6,449 nucleotides of DNA from Flavobacteriales bacterium. GTDB lineage: Bacteria > Bacteroidota > Bacteroidia > Flavobacteriales_D > CANHHI01. Below the pieces are notes generated by a model that made no database searches, was not told the origin of the DNA, and worked only from the letters and a program-made list of their open reading frames with translations. The translations under genes and the position numbers were made by a program. Shown piece by piece: positions 5,823 through 6,449 of this stretch. Position 1 is the first letter of the stretch. Every line of letters starts with the position of its first letter. Where the stretch lies: positions 1 through 6,449 of the forward strand of contig CANHHI010000094.1 of assembly GCA_947460225.1 (NCBI GenBank), given 5' to 3'.

Positions 5823-6449
5823 TTAAGGGTTTAAGGCTTGGGCAATGGTTTGGGCATTGTACATCAACATATCGGTGTATGTGTCTGCGGGTGGCGCATC
5901 AGAAAGCGCATCGGCATAAAGCGTACCGCCGAGTTTTATCTGGTGTCCTCTTGCGTTACTGGCTTCTATAATGGCTTGCACCGACCTAGGCGATAGGGTT
6001 TGTTCCACAAATAAAGCGGGGATTTTTTCACGCACCACAAAGTCTGTAATTTCCTTTACTCTTGAAATGCCATATTCTGCCTCGGTAGAAATGCCCTGCA
6101 AGGCTTCCACTTGAAAGTCATAGCGGTTGGCAAAATACGTGAAAGCATCGTGTGTTGTGATAATCACCCGTTTTTTTTGCGGAATGCTTTGGGTAATTTT
6201 TAGTATGGTTAGATGCGTTTTTTGCAATTTTTCTTGGTAAATACGCATATTTTCAAAAAAATAAGCACGGTTTTCAGGGCTTAAATTGGCACATGTTTCT
6301 GCAATCATCGGCAGTGCCTCTTGCCAAAGCACAATATCCATCCAAATATGGGGGTCGTAGCTGTACGCATCGGCTTTACGAATGGCTGATGTGGGCAAAA
6401 AATCCGACCAATGCACGATTTTTTTATAAGTTTTCAAATCCTCAAAAAC
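5823..6449 (-). CDS. Zn/Mn ABC transporter solute-binding protein (ZnuA/TroA family), 5'-truncated by window edge
   Basis: The C-terminal 208 residues of a periplasmic or lipid-anchored metal-binding protein of cluster A-I. The frame is open to the right edge. The TTG at 6437 is not the start: in-frame codons for V-F-E-D precede it, and about 90-100 residues with the signal peptide and first metal ligand are missing. Visible landmarks, numbered from the edge, are YDPHIWMD (31-38; H34 a metal ligand), TTHDAFTYFANRY (98-110; H100 the third ligand), LQGISTEAE (117-125), LFVEQTLSPRSV (146-157) and GGTLYADAL (174-182; D180 the last ligand). His at the third position, as in ZnuA and TroA, contrasts with the Glu of strictly Mn-binding PsaA-type proteins. 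This favours zinc, or dual Zn/Mn as in TroA, over strict manganese. The ATPase gene starts 4 nt after its TAA. Confidence 0.92.
   Translation of the reverse strand, partial: VFEDLKTYKKIVHWSDFLPTSAIRKADAYSYDPHIWMDIVLWQEALPMIAETCANLSPENRAYFFENMRIYQEKLQKTHLTILKITQSIPQKKRVIITTHDAFTYFANRYDFQVEALQGISTEAEYGISRVKEITDFVVREKIPALFVEQTLSPRSVQAIIEASNARGHQIKLGGTLYADALSDAPPADTYTDMLMYNAQTIAQALNP

Overview
The window looks like a piece of a chromosome from a member of the Bacteroidota. It is AT-rich (roughly 40 % G+C by eye) and almost entirely coding. It carries a DUF4837-type lipoprotein, start codons preceded by A/T-rich sequence rather than a clear Shine-Dalgarno, and TAnnTTTG boxes in its only true intergenic gap. 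The order or genus cannot be fixed from this sequence.

Layout: (1) Positions 1-4527, minus strand, hold a tight four-gene operon. In transcription order these are a DUF4837-like lipoprotein, a UraA/PyrP-type uracil permease, the menaquinone-pathway enzyme MenD, and the N-terminal 193 residues of a second nucleobase permease (AzgA/GhxP type) that runs off the left edge. Spacings are 3 nt, a 4-nt ATGA overlap, and 2 nt. (2) Positions 4528-4562 are a 35-nt divergent promoter region. (3) Positions 4563-5027, plus strand, encode a small lipoprotein of unknown function. (4) Positions 5024-6449, minus strand, hold part of a high-affinity Zn/Mn ABC importer: the C-terminal two thirds of the solute-binding protein, then the ATPase 4 nt later. 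The membrane permease is not in the window. The ATPase gene and the small lipoprotein gene converge and share a TTAA in which both stop codons lie.

The main anomaly is that menD is interrupted by a frame break in an 11-A homopolymer. Removing one A joins the two reading frames into a normal 546-residue MenD, with its thiamine-diphosphate motifs divided across the break. This could be a sequencing or assembly indel, a real mutation, or a gene rescued by transcriptional slippage; the sequence alone cannot decide. I saw no tRNA, rRNA, CRISPR array, insertion sequence or clear terminator. No novel multi-gene defence or mobile system is evident; the window reads as core metabolism and transport.
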